DNA of 64,000 nt from Ophiosphaerella korrae (lineage: Eukaryota; Ascomycota; Dothideomycetes; Pleosporales; Phaeosphaeriaceae): the NCBI GenBank assembly GCA_028456385.1, contig JALNQF010000020.1, positions 62,001 through 126,000 of the forward strand, written 5' to 3'. A program made the position numbers and the translations under genes. Below the pieces are notes generated by a model. It was not told where the DNA came from, made no database searches, and saw nothing but the letters and a program-made list of their open reading frames with translations. This document shows, in pieces, positions 13,801-21,622 of the stretch (its first letter is position 1; the number at the start of each line of letters is the position of its first letter).

Positions 13801-16460
13801 TCATACAGATCGGTATGCAAGGTTTCTGTCAGCCACCTGAGAAGTCAGTAGATCAGCGAAAGGGCCAGAATGAAAAACTTGAAGAGGGAACTGGACTTGG
13901 AGAAGGAGAAGGTGCCGAAGATATTTCGAAGGACATTGAAGATGACGAAGATCTTGAGGATCTAGCACAGGAGAAGGGCGAGCGTGAAGGCAGTATTGAG
14001 GAGAACGAGGATGCAGTCGATATGGGCGAACAAGAAATGGAGGGTGATACTGAGGAGGTTGGTGACAAGGAAGATCAAGGGGACGAATCTGGTGAAGAGG
14101 GCGATGACGACGTGCAAAGTGAAGTTGGTAGCGTAGATGACCTTGGCCCAAGCGCAGTAGACGAGAAACTGTGGGACGAAGGAGGTAAAGAAGATGACGC
14201 AAGAGAGAAAGAGGGCACAGATGATGTTGGTACAGCTAATCAAGATGAGCAGGTCGCTGCTGAACAAAAGGATCAGAAAGATGATGAAAAAAAGGAAGGG
14301 GAAGAGGAGGAAAATCAAGAAGGCGAAGGGGATGATGAGATGGAGATGGAGGGTGACGATCAAGATGAGAACGTGGGTATGGGTGAAACTGAGAAACTGG
14401 ACCCACATGCTAAGGAAGAGCAAAACCTTGATCTTCCAGAGGATCTCAACATTGATGGTAAAGATGACGAAGTCAAGGATGAAGACGATCTTGGAGACAT
14501 GGACATGGATGATGATTTACCAGAAGACGAGATAGACGAAAGCGACGCAAATGCGCAGCCAGACGCTGCCAATGATGAAATCGGGCCTGAACAGGTGGGA
14601 GAAGACGATAGAGATACAATGGGGCACATTGAAGACGAGGAACAGCCACTCGAAGACCAAGAGCAACAACAGGATGAGCCTATGGATGATGAGGCGATTC
14701 CGCTTCCTGATGATAATACCCCAGATGAGACCCGCGATACAAAAGATACTGACCAGGCTGATCCAAATCCTGAGGCAGGTGCTGGCGCCGAAACCCACGA
14801 GGAAGCACATAAGGCTAAGAACGAACAAATCTCCGCTAGCGCAGCAAATCAAGATGAAGGTCAGGAAGGCGACTCTCCGGAGCAGAAGGACGATAAATCC
14901 GCAGAGGACGGTACGCCGGGCCAAACAACGCAGCCAGATACGGGTGGCCGAGCTGAGCAGTCGGAACAAAGTCTTGAGAGCCAGTCATTCAAGAAGCTAG
15001 GTGACATGCTAGAGAAATGGTATAATCAACAGAAGCAGATATCGGAAGCGCATGAAAAGGACGAAACTCAAGCACAGCAGCTTGAGAAAGAGATCGATAT
15101 GGCTGGTGCTGATTTTGAGCATCTTCAAGATGAGGAAACACAAGCCGATACGCAGGCTTTAGGTACTGCGACTGAGGAGCAGGCAAAAGCGCTAGATCAC
15201 GATATGGCTTTGCTTGTCAATGAAGAAGAACGCGAGATACCCATTCGGCCGGAGGACGATGACCAGAATCTCACGGAAGGCATAAATGATGTCAAGATGC
15301 AAGATGCTATTGATGATCAAGACAAGCCCCAAGAAGAGCAACAGCAGTCGAGTGCTGCTGAAGGCCAATCTCAGGCTTTCGTTGGGGATCAATACCCTTG
15401 TTCGTACGAAGGCGAGGATCAAGACATGAAGGATGCCCAACCAAACGACGATGATGCGTCTGATGCCACATCCGTCCAAGACGTCGAAACCCAACTCGAA
15501 CTGACTCACATTGATGCTACAACCATCACGCCAGATGTTGCGCGTGCCCTCTGGCTTGCTCATGAATCTGCAACACATTCTCTCTCGCAACAACTCACCG
15601 AACATCTCCGTCTTATTCTCGCGCCTACTCTTGCTACAAAACTACGTGGTGATTTTCGCACTGGCAAACGTCTCAATCTCAAGCGCATTATTCCGTATAT
15701 CGCGTCAGGCTACAAACGCGACAAAATTTGGCTTCGACGCAGTCAACCAAGTAAACGGAGCTATCAAGTGATGATTGCACTAGACGATTCAAAGAGTATG
15801 GCGGAGAATGGCGCTAGCAGTCTCGCCCTCAAGACTCTAACGCTTGTCGCGAAGTCCTTGACCATGCTTGAGGTCGGCGAAGTCTCTGTCGTCGGCTTTG
15901 GAGAACAAGTCAACGTCGCACACGAATTCAACAAGCCCTTCACTTCTGAGGCTGGTGTTCGAGTCTTTGAGCAATTCGGCTTCGACGCCGCAAAAACGAA
16001 TGTTAGAGGTTTAGTAGATAAGAGTTTGGAGTTGTTTGCAGACGCAAGGAGAACAGGAAGCAGTTTTGCAGGCGAGGATCTTTGGCAACTCATGCTTATT
16101 GTGTCTGATGGCATATGCGACTCACACGCAGAGATCCAGCGTTTGGTTCGCAAAGCGCAGGAGGAACGTGTGATGATTGTCTTCATCATTATCGATTCTA
16201 CCGCACCATCTCCAAGCATAATCGCAACCCCAGGAAACTCAGTCACGCATTCCTCCGCGCAGATCAGGAAGGAGGACAAGACATCAATTTTAGATCTCCA
16301 GTCCGTTGAGATCACGTCTGAAGGAAAAGTGGTCCGATGGAAGTATATGGAACGTTTCCCATTTCGATACTACCTTGTAGTCCGGGATGTTAGAGAGCTG
16401 CCTGGTGTGCTAGCTGGGGCATTGAGACAGTGGTTTGGCGAAGTTGTGGGAAGTGCATAG
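1833..16460 (+). CDS. MDN1: Midasin, AAA+ ATPase of 60S ribosome biogenesis (Mdn1/Rea1)
   Basis: A single uninterrupted exon of 4,875 aa; yeast Mdn1 is about 4,900 aa. The frame is open from 1704, but the first in-frame ATG is 1833 (MANIKSLAAQ). Six Walker A motifs define the six AAA modules: GLAGSGKT at about residue 268, GETGTGKT at 600, GPTSSGKT at 1040, GETGCGKT at 1337, GNPGVGKT at 1722 and GPPGSGKT at 2029. Walker B is canonical in modules 2-5 (LLDE, VLDE) but altered in module 1 (IEDLD) and module 6 (LDNANL). A long helical linker follows, then a very acidic Asp/Glu-rich region (about 4000-4580) and a C-terminal MIDAS domain with DxSxS at Asp4651, Ser4653 and Ser4655. In the family it strips assembly factors such as Ytm1 and Rsa4 from pre-60S particles in the nucleolus and nucleoplasm. 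It shares a short promoter with bL12m. Confidence 0.97.
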   Translation: MANIKSLAAQALKPESTDTLFVQHKGLFVELCAHWIQDHADTGAKIAALGRLLPLAPHLAEHVDRFLAHVSSSPILGLNAATFSRDSFSLSPESDLLDLLLGAFRLLSHDCKSFAKYVRPLALESLFQHSSRAVRYVAVRTFCLYVHAADHATQEMIKRYLGNEEVEGPWENQQVDYRFLSLWEEKRWQNMRLKLQQTQSGRDIKDASASYSQFSAYTANISNILLPRLGGAPSQSKPSELISTPTTETNLRNIAQELLGTSPLLLTGLAGSGKTLLVRHFAWQLNKLDKMVTLHLNEQSDAKLLIGMYATGAKPGTFSWRPGVLTTAVREGRWIFIEDLDRAPNEIISTLLPLIERGELLIPSRGETVQAARGFRIIATMQSMLNPRGQEIIPRQNMIGNRFWNSITVHMPQLTEFKQIICTIYPRLQKHITGIIQVYLRLLHLYSDVKFSSDNGTSLRAMTPRDLLKWCARIDALLIQSPTFNPAQTDEIFMEAFDCFAGSLRTETARCRVMACVAEELHIDPQRRDYHLKDREVRLQVPVKSTSSGIIQIGRAKLAKHKVSRRIGSGRPFSTNNYTLRLLEKIAIAVNQQEPLLLVGETGTGKTTCIQYLAEQLGRKLVAFNLSQQSESGDLLGGYKPVNVRSLIIPLKDEFDEIFNTTFSRKKNQRFLEMLGKRVAKGEWKRVCTLWREALKMVDTARRTHESQTSSPDPGDEHPKKKRKTDSLPIDFPTARWEKFAIDLYDLEAQLASGSEVFAFSFLEGNIVKAVRNGDWVLLDEINLASSDTLEALTDLLGDGPDGSPSILLTETGNAERVVAHPNFRVFAAMNPATDVGKKDLPPGIRSRFTELYVESPDSDEKSLRDIVKKCLGGDSNDSAIIKAAHDVTNLYLKIQEMAKSNRLVDGADQKAHFSLRTLTRTLSYAREIAPLCSLRRALYEGFYMSFMTFLSKASEDLVVPLITEHLFPQKGTLKTELGKPLQQPSDGRTYVRQGHYWLRQGIHLVEDQSHYIITPFVQRNMNNLIRAASTRKYPVLIQGPTSSGKTSMIEYLAKRSGNKFVRINNHEHTDLQEYLGSYISGADGKLIFQEGILVKALREGHWIVLDELNLAPTDVLEALNRLLDDNRELLIPETQEVVRPHDDFMLFATQNPAGLYGGRKVMSRAFRNRFLELHFDDIPVEELTEILHRRTMIPESWCKRIVKVYQELSTLRQENRIFEQKSFATLRDLFRWAQRQADTIQDLANNGYMLLAERVRKEEERVAVKEAMERVMSKNGPKVTIDVEKMFTEDPWSSIARLSKESTGASSGVVWTRAMRRLFVLVAHALRNNEPVLLIGETGCGKTTVCQLLADEYKNQLHVLNAHQNTETGDLIGAQRPIRNRAAIEELIRKQVLEVFAIVQNLEFNPETLTLEHLLEMYDKLVKEAPNLVPNGHREEIHTNRIKAAALFEWTDGSLVHAMREGHYFLLDEISLADDSVLERLNSVLEPSRTLLLAEKGPNDSEIVAADGFQFLATMNPGGDYGKKELSPALRNRFTEIWVPAMSDYDDILQIVQSKLKSVAAQYAGVIVSFSQWFNEKYNTSVTSSVSIRDTLAWVSFLNSCPDDDVVFGVVHGAALVFIDTLGANPAGLLAISQSSIKAERKACLHHLSELLQRDVSPLYFNEIGIFDTDHQFQLGSFSIPKFLDTTAGTSNFALEAPTTRSNAMRVARALQLSKPILLEGNPGVGKTTLVTALAKAIGKPLTRLNLSEQTDLMDLFGSDVPVEGRVAGTFAWRDAPFLKAMKNGDWVLLDEMNLASQSVLEGLNAVLDHRGETYISELDQTFYKHQEFRVFAAQNPHHQGGGRKGLPASFVNRFTVVYADIFQPEDLALICHKVFPTIDETEVNKLIKFVAELDEQVVNHRSFGQLGAPWEFNLRDTLRWLQLLASEEPKGSARDFLDTIFLQRFRSESDRMRLLKLFENLYGMHEPRMTLFHNISTKAIQIGLGLLQRQICTAPPNNASTLKISQLGSMEALLVSVKQNWPVIIVGPPGSGKTAMINQLASFTGAGLINFSMNADVDAMDLVGGYEQVDPLREVHKNIQKLEEYVRQKIASTTQPSLAHIQLLEQLGTGMAAWTTKMGPLLTTIAQSDPEISDFVNGLLILLQTSNQLIDAARFQWVDGILIRALEKGNWLVLDNANLCSSAVLDRLNSLLEPNGYLSINEHSTADGEARIVRPHPKFRIFMTMDPRFGELSRAMRNRAVEICLLDPEHEAVQQPQTAIEYPLDSSMYRFRNFQNHKEHLDLTIEMRFENLSFKDNSLLESFTNQTNKGLISIDEVLNVNGFLNGDTNQATIGRTPSNLGDRFTHFAHFLRSTWVPRHFSLQGVINNDQFGQLVPFFPLYNELALHCNDDTKSRTIWFTSMYELMLEVYNMQQAIQSLPSARFEHRKEKQKLPGFLYAYWQGLVHVVDGLWIAYHNGQELDLTCLKPLRTLFWAFLVLVKASTFDRATFKTYLKMLTTSIPAPATLLAQDITTKLSKQIDMFGSEVQLTSGLAMEQIWRAFKPLTPKTAVQLDSVLELENLADRLDAVMWKSHLTLDEMVQIRERISSSLDLLRTKEVDAAGLIASLGAAIHDLEQSITEHDTVATPYFEAEFEGLCQFIDLAFSEHSDPRQLYQYPPPAIVATRAKSTLLARRPTKLAAVTAGKPQKPSDQFAKLYRHLGLAHHPTYDLALRGQFHVAMLSKLFSADEVQLAQLHRFETELEVISWQLVLDSDRITQDQQSVYQDLYQRIYYNIYEAHSEEICATISEGKITFQKSAAISVQYQNVLEAGFANTYRQTWTVDAKAWIQLGLFGLVLCVPNYPHDPALRPMIERNIFKEEKERLYNILAALRQYQQDQTGHGSSFRIRQVEAAIKHMGEEPPIPAVFRPEISKLDDLQGEFTNLLSIIQPLLNGSMTTEEAISDVTLHQNISRIIYRLTGGYRAYRDITDSVVGFLVCVNVGLALGTKEKEDTEQNTTAQSLAYISHNTPFFGRRRSICSSDGFLKELEQGLNQGEHAIDIRWHALLSLLVVKSTDPISITTFAARKLLHGLFSSLYGDWKKKLLQDQEKHAKDSSLYTYRGLDEDSDEEDPTLFPDYEAPSEGQDKSPALGLISKDHAIRLANIHARLFEHSWDASVSIKALLDWCASELNRVSGGKTHGTRYENSLPAIFFMLERKTDSLSASGTRKAYNFYFDANLPETKRLLALIHRIQVRYRLIQSVWPEHATLFDVLRTCEETLEFRHVDPIAKIITKAEKLHAYMHEWQKVASKEYSTANLYDDLTKLLVSWRQLELTTWARLFDLEMEKARDDARSWFCIAYETIITASESIEDGRSLRVHAKDLLKLLASFFETTTLGQYEQRIKLLQQFRSHAAMLLHDIEDFKIIYAALDNFIAYFSRLEKPVHEALVKGRQNLEKEVGNVIKLASWKDTNIETLKQSAKASHRKLTRLVRKFRAILNRPVSSIMGAGIPDESHSLRDAALTAVPTTIEANLLEICESHLPAWKDRPTRFKNISVTVNMMRGLSTPKSNAVAGSSCINGFIAELNTSIAELQKATPSVLTEENKEVVQHLKTQKRKQYADTMRELRKMGINPNLSVDTLIKQEELATILSNLTVVPRANRAIGNASEYYLHKALSVMPQVRAVSKEHSGDLTPNDVAKSIGYLEGLLHVAIRQRNALAKASQNLAKITAPTLLIEALSAAAQTKLCRVPQQYTDSSKGVQSNTRWLAAMLKTGADIVSAQAKLSKTDELDSLIQAMRHCTTASEDLVDKYNQLPRLPANIQSDAHKELESAAKHYLDEAHSLVKGWMDNNDIARPILRQLEGFLFRYPTLETVNTSEMPRITLETQSKEIFAALDLILGSMQDVETSLKEIPSSNEDPAWLMKEERALSAALDALHGSQISDTIQTLLDKLQYIYDDADLPIISCLFAYVKPILDQYVEVHKYIVDRFDDINTATANLLQLLCKSFIQIGMQGFCQPPEKSVDQRKGQNEKLEEGTGLGEGEGAEDISKDIEDDEDLEDLAQEKGEREGSIEENEDAVDMGEQEMEGDTEEVGDKEDQGDESGEEGDDDVQSEVGSVDDLGPSAVDEKLWDEGGKEDDAREKEGTDDVGTANQDEQVAAEQKDQKDDEKKEGEEEENQEGEGDDEMEMEGDDQDENVGMGETEKLDPHAKEEQNLDLPEDLNIDGKDDEVKDEDDLGDMDMDDDLPEDEIDESDANAQPDAANDEIGPEQVGEDDRDTMGHIEDEEQPLEDQEQQQDEPMDDEAIPLPDDNTPDETRDTKDTDQADPNPEAGAGAETHEEAHKAKNEQISASAANQDEGQEGDSPEQKDDKSAEDGTPGQTTQPDTGGRAEQSEQSLESQSFKKLGDMLEKWYNQQKQISEAHEKDETQAQQLEKEIDMAGADFEHLQDEETQADTQALGTATEEQAKALDHDMALLVNEEEREIPIRPEDDDQNLTEGINDVKMQDAIDDQDKPQEEQQQSSAAEGQSQAFVGDQYPCSYEGEDQDMKDAQPNDDDASDATSVQDVETQLELTHIDATTITPDVARALWLAHESATHSLSQQLTEHLRLILAPTLATKLRGDFRTGKRLNLKRIIPYIASGYKRDKIWLRRSQPSKRSYQVMIALDDSKSMAENGASSLALKTLTLVAKSLTMLEVGEVSVVGFGEQVNVAHEFNKPFTSEAGVRVFEQFGFDAAKTNVRGLVDKSLELFADARRTGSSFAGEDLWQLMLIVSDGICDSHAEIQRLVRKAQEERVMIVFIIIDSTAPSPSIIATPGNSVTHSSAQIRKEDKTSILDLQSVEITSEGKVVRWKYMERFPFRYYLVVRDVRELPGVLAGALRQWFGEVVGSA

Positions 16461-18698
16461 ATGATATGCTATGATGTCATTCCTATGGTCGGATTTACTC
16501 GGTGGCGTTGCAAGGTGCCAGTTATTGAATTTAACGATCTCCGTCATCACAGTCGAAATTATCTTGATCTTTAGCTAGCCAGCGGGATCACCGCATGACT
16601 CATCCTATCATGATCATGCAGAAATAGAGTAACTAATGGTCTACACTGAGGATGCCACGTTAGCACACAACTAAATGAGTTTGTTTTTAAGATATCATCG
16701 GTGAGAAATAGTGATGGATACCCAATAGGAATAGAAGGCGATGATGACAGCGCCGCTGACTTGACGTGAAATAAGGGCAACGGTATCAAGTCGGACCTTC
16801 TACGGTGGTAGATAGGCCACGTGTGGTATGACCAGTACAGCAACTAATGTTGTTCGTTGCATGACATGAAATTAGATGCATAGGAGATAAGGTTCTACCA
16901 TGAGGCTCACCAATACAACGATAAGCAGAGTAGTAAGAAGAGTCCGTGACAGGGAGCACGGGGCCTCACCATCTTTACTCCAACCGATGTGTTCCGCATC
17001 CCCACTGCGTTTTATTGGTCGGCTAGACTGGAAGGGTAACACAGGCCGAGCTCCGTGTCAGCCTCTCGCTTAAACCCCGCGTATTGTGTGCTACCCATAT
17101 ATGTACCCAGTCAGTTCCGCTATCCCCGCGAGCAATCATTGGCCAGACGGTGCCTTAGCTGGCAGGTAGATACTGGGTACTACCTAGGTAGATTAGATAC
17201 TTCGGCAGTGGTCCTACGTGACTCGGTGCACGGTAGTAGGTAAATGTGTTTTAATCCTACTATTATGCTGGAATCCGGCCAGACAGGTTTCGTCAGATGT
17301 CGCTACCCAACGATTACAGAGTATCTAGAATGAATTGCACTGCTGCTAAATCAAACCCTGAAACTATTGAATTAGGGAGGATCTCGCTCAAATAAGATGT
17401 GTATTGTATGGACTTTACCTAGTTCCGAGGTTTTTATCCTCATAATGACCTGACTGTAAATCCTGAACATTCTGGCGATGTGCAACGGTCCGTTCAGCCA
17501 CAGCCATAGGTAGTACTAAGCAAACTAGTTGCATGATGGCAATACCCCCGATTGGCCTGGTGGAATTTTATAACGGTGGAGGTGCCCATTTTCGGTCCTA
17601 AAAGAATTACATGTATCTTGTTAACTGGCTACCCCCAATCGCCCAACTGCTCTGCGTACAACTAGAACACAGAATGAGCCCCGAAACAATATATATAGAT
17701 GGTGAAACAGTCTTCTAGCATGCTAGATACCTACAGCCAAAACTTTGTAGCCATAACCCGAAACGATTTTCAGGTCATTAATAATCGGACCGATCCCCCC
17801 GACATGCCTTTTCAATTTCTCGGATGTGTTCTTCTAGTTATGGAGATGAAGTCGAATAAACCTGTCGACACTAGGCATGAGGCCCAGGATGCCACGTCGT
17901 GAGTTCCAATATCGCCCATCCGATTTTAGAACTGAAAATAATTGCGATCAGCGTGACGGTCGAATGCGGCTCCACAAAGGGTGATTGTTTGCACCACAAG
18001 CCCGACGCTAGTGACTATTTTAAAGGCTGTACGCGGAGATCAATGAAGGTGGACTTGATAGGTGTTGGTTCACAATTTGGGCATTCTGATGATGGTTTCA
18101 AATTCACGCGGAAGCTAGAATAGGCGCGGTGTTAGAGGATGTGCCTTGAGTCGCCTTCCATGAACATGAGCCACGAGCCACGAATGCTAGAGTATTAGAA
18201 AATACCATCGTATCGTACAAAATGGATAGCGCTTCTTGTAGCTGAGTTTCTAAAATCAGAGGTTTCCATCAAATCGCGTGGCCTACTCCAAGGTTGGGCC
18301 AAAGAAGCGAATGTGAATTGCGGTCTAGTGAAAGAATTGAATCCGTCTGGATCCGTAAATCATTATAGGTATGAGTTGTGATTAAAGAACTAGGAGATAA
18401 ATACTTCTTTAGATGCTTATCTTTTCTTGTTCTTGTCAATGGCATGTTTGAAATCCTGCTTACACAGAATCTCTCGATTCTGTGGCCTATATGCCAAGCT
18501 CTAATTGACACATTGCTCTAATTATCCATAGCTTAAATATTTGCTTGATTTACCGCAGCCTACAGCTATGGAGGAGCATAAGAAAGAGAGGTTTCTTCAC
18601 GACCTACAAAATCCAGATTAGACACAAAAAAACGCAGATCGTGAGACAGTGTATTAAATTTCTAATTGAGATAGTTAATGTTTTTCCAGGTTTAGAGT
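16461..18698. other. Gene-poor spacer after MDN1
   Basis: About 2.2 kb with no ORF I can support. All open frames are under 91 codons, lack family resemblance and lack consistent splice signals. A palindromic TACCTAGGTA motif sits near 17184; the same motif recurs near 35640, close to the repeat island, and may be a repeat remnant. I see no tRNA. Confidence 0.4.
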
Positions 18699-19069
18699 TT
18701 AGTTCGCCATCGATCCTCCACTGCTACCATGCTTCTCGCAGTAGTGATTTAGCTCATCACCACCGATATGCCATCCATCGGAATGGCAAACATTTAAGTT
18801 GCCAATAACTTTCTAAAGTCAAATTAGCCCCTGATAAATCAACTAAAACTTGGTAGTGTATTTACCATCGCGCAATCTGGACATTGGTCCCATTGTTCGC
18901 CTCCAGTATTCCGCTGACGGTATGATGCACAAGCTTGTGTCGTTATAGCTTCATTGTAAACGTTTTGGCCGCCGATGTTGTCAATACAAACACCATCCGA
19001 GTGTAATTTGGCTCCAACAAAAGAGGCGGCGACAGCCATGATGGTGATGATGACAGATGAGGATCGCAT
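18699..19069 (-). CDS. Small secreted six-cysteine protein, effector-like
   Basis: Two exons, 19069..18866 and 18812..18699, with a 53-nt phase-0 intron (GTAAAT, branch GCTAAT, TTTAG); product 105 aa. Residues 1-20 form a signal peptide (MRSSSVIITIMAVAASFVGA). The mature part has six cysteines: GVCID, TQACASY, DQCPDC, VCHSDG and HYCEK. Exon 2 is not a long ORF by itself but supplies CHSDGWHIGGDELNHYC, the expected tail of a fungal small-secreted-protein family whose members share a DQCPDC stretch followed by H-I/F-GGDEWNYYC. This supports the splice model. The gene is divergent from the celp0028-like secreted gene, with about 790 bp between starts. The molecular function is unknown; 'effector-like' rests only on size, secretion and cysteine content. 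Confidence 0.78.
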
Positions 19070-19858
19070 GTTGGCGTGGTGAAAGTGAATTATTAAAAAA
19101 GATTGTGATTAAAGAACGAGTGACTTCTGGTGAGACGAGTGTAGTTGAAATGCGGTTGCAAGCTCGATGGTTTAAAAACAGCTGGGCGACGTGGAGTATT
19201 TGAACCATCCAAGCCATCGTCAAGAACCATACAGATCATCACGCCCAGAAATCTGTAATCCAAACTGTCGCTCCGGTGTATGCTGTTCCTCAAGTTCGGC
19301 GAAATTATGGAGAAAACCACAATATCTGAAACAGGGCCTCGTCCCAATTGGGTACGATCAGACTGGTGAAACCTGACACCTGAGGAACTGTGGGGTAGAA
19401 CGGTGACAGCTTTCATGCGTAGCGGGCCGAAAGATCCTGGTAGGCTAAACTTGTAACCAATACACAACCATGAACATGCCATGCGCGGATGCTTTGCATG
19501 AACCATAACCACAATAATAGAAAATACAATCTATCCCCAGTACCTAGTACTTAACACTGCCACTCGATCGCCAAGAATGGGATTTGTTCGTCGGATGATT
19601 CCAAGTCCCTTCATTACAATTTCGGTCCGATTATACCCCTTCTTTACACTTTTTCCTAGGAGAATTCGAAATGCAAGTGGTCGAATGTCATCGTTGAGAG
19701 ACCAAAAAATTATTCTAAACAAATAGGATCTTACTATAAGTTCCACGAGAACCCGTCAAAATTAGTTACCCATCATCCAATCTCACAGCGTCCTCGTACT
19801 ACCAATTCTCACTGCGATCTACTCTCTCCTACTTAATAAAACGGAATACTCGTTCATC
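19070..19858. other. Divergent intergenic region between two secreted-protein genes
   Basis: This stretch lies between the start codons of the six-cysteine protein (minus) and the celp0028-like protein (plus), so both promoters must be here. It is AT-rich just upstream of each start. I could not identify a specific operator. Confidence 0.4.
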
Positions 19859-20596
19859 ATGCATTTCTCACCAGCTCTTCTTCTTGCTTCTGGACTTTCA
19901 CTTGTCTCTGCCGCTCCAGCTCCAATTCCAGTAGGAGTCGACGATGTGATTCTTTATGGAAACGGCCGATACACTCTGATAAAACGCTCTGACTTTGCTG
20001 CGCTAGAAGAGGCTCGCAACTCTCCTACACCACCACCTAGGCCCGGCCACCTCGACGCGAGTCTCACTACATTCAGCGCAAACGAGACAAGTGATGCTGT
20101 TCAGCCATTCAAGAAGCGTGGCGGCGATGCAACACTCATTGTTCCCCTCCCCAATTCCCGCTTCTTGGGTTGGGATGTCCAGATGAGTGCAGTCGCCAAA
20201 GGCGCACCGACTACGATATCTGTAACTTCTGGATACTCGATCAGCAATCAGATCTCCGTTGGCGTCAGCAGCTCGCTCACTCTCGTTAAAGACTTCCTCA
20301 GCGTCTCAATGCATGTCGACTACAGTCAATCATGGACATCCTCACAAACTCAGGCATTTTCAGCTGCTGTTCCTGTGGACAAATACGGTGCTTTTGTTTC
20401 CAACCCTTGGACGAACCGCGCCAGTGGAAACATTTGGACTGGTAAAATTGGGGGTGAAGGTAGCCTGGAATACTACCAGGCTGATTCGTTTGAGTCCAAG
20501 AAATTCGATACTATGGACTGGGTTGACGGTGTTATTAGCTTGTGCCTAAGCGATACCTTTCCTATGAAGAGGTGCTTAGGTGAGGGCACAATCTAA
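19859..20596 (+). CDS. celp0028-like secreted protein
   Basis: Single exon, 245 aa. Residues 1-18 form a signal peptide (MHFSPALLLASGLSLVSA, then APAP). A pro-region follows, with a dibasic Kex2-type site KKR at about residues 85-87 just before the mature GGDATLIVPL. The rest matches the fungal family often labelled 'celp0028 effector-like': LGWDVQMSAVAKG, TSGYSISNQISVGVSSSLTL, the YSQSWTSSQTQAF motif, YGAFVSNPWTNRASGN, and a C-terminal DWVDGVISLCLS...RCLGEGT with two cysteines that may pair. No catalytic motif is visible and the function is unknown; the label comes from memory of the family, not a search. The gene is next to another secreted-protein gene at the edge of a gene-poor region. 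Confidence 0.72.
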   Translation: MHFSPALLLASGLSLVSAAPAPIPVGVDDVILYGNGRYTLIKRSDFAALEEARNSPTPPPRPGHLDASLTTFSANETSDAVQPFKKRGGDATLIVPLPNSRFLGWDVQMSAVAKGAPTTISVTSGYSISNQISVGVSSSLTLVKDFLSVSMHVDYSQSWTSSQTQAFSAAVPVDKYGAFVSNPWTNRASGNIWTGKIGGEGSLEYYQADSFESKKFDTMDWVDGVISLCLSDTFPMKRCLGEGTI

Positions 20597-21622
20597 TCGA
20601 AAAAGGGCGGAAGTGTACAAGGACTGAAAAATGGTAGCAAAACATTTCCTGAAGCAACATCAGAAGACTTTTTTTTTTTTGGAATTATAATAGTTTGGCC
20701 CTTCAATGCCCATCATAATGAAATTATCATACCATGCTTACTCTTGGTGATCTTTCCACTGACTTCCAGATGTTCAGAGGCATCTCGCCTCATTAAAGAG
20801 CTATATCGTGCTTTACCGTTCACTGTATCTTTACATGGAAGTATATGGCACGATTTAACGCCCCGCCAATTCTGAGTTGTCCTTTTTACCGTTCCATCCA
20901 CCGTTTGGGCGTGAATTTTGACTCATCGGACTTTCCAGTTTACCTCGGTACATTGCATGGACAACACCCTCCAGCCAGATCCTAATCAGTCTACCCTTTG
21001 GTTATTCGTTTTCGTTGGTCTTCTTCAGTGCATCGAAGTCAAGCTTGAGTATATAAGAGGCGTTAAAGTCTCTTTGCACGCTAACGCTATCATTCTCATC
21101 AGCGGGTCTGTTATGGTGGAAGGCAGTGGAAATTTTACATTTACTTAGTATTGAAATTACATGTGAGTAGCTGACTGTTGAAGCTAGGAGCTTTCGGTAT
21201 CTTTATTGAAGATAAGCTTTAATTTTAGCAGCCTCAAAACAGTTACACTAAGAAACACGTTGAAAGATTGGCGCGAAGTCATCACTAAGTGCGAATGAAT
21301 ATATGTACGCAAGAACTGTAAAGACCATGATGTGGCGTACTTGTGGCGCTTGGGCAGGTTGGCGCTGTAACTCGGTTCAATGTCCTTGGACTTTTCGTTT
21401 ACTCTGTTGTGATTGGTGAAAAAGGGTTTCAATCAAAGCTTGAGGGAGTGCAATGGTTACGAATTCTTAGTAATAAGGTGAATGAGTGTGAAATGTTCGA
21501 AACAACTTAGGGTAGGAAGCTACAGGAAACCTTGAAAGAATAATTTTTATCAACTTTATTATCATTATCTACATCTAGAAGAAGGAAAAAAGAACTGTAC
21601 ATAGTATCGCTGATTATGCTTG
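20597..21622. other. Spacer with no supported gene
   Basis: About 1 kb, AT-rich, with a T10 tract near 20670. The three ORFs of 60-82 codons have no recognisable domain, signal peptide or splice partner. Confidence 0.4.

Noticed and set aside
13801..15605. Minus-strand ORFs up to 153 codons under the MDN1 acidic region
   Set aside because: They are antisense shadows of GAA/GAC-rich codons, with Ser/Leu-biased repetitive products.
17699..18123. Two short plus-strand ORFs (67 and 74 codons)
   Set aside because: No signal peptide, no family resemblance and no convincing splice link between them.
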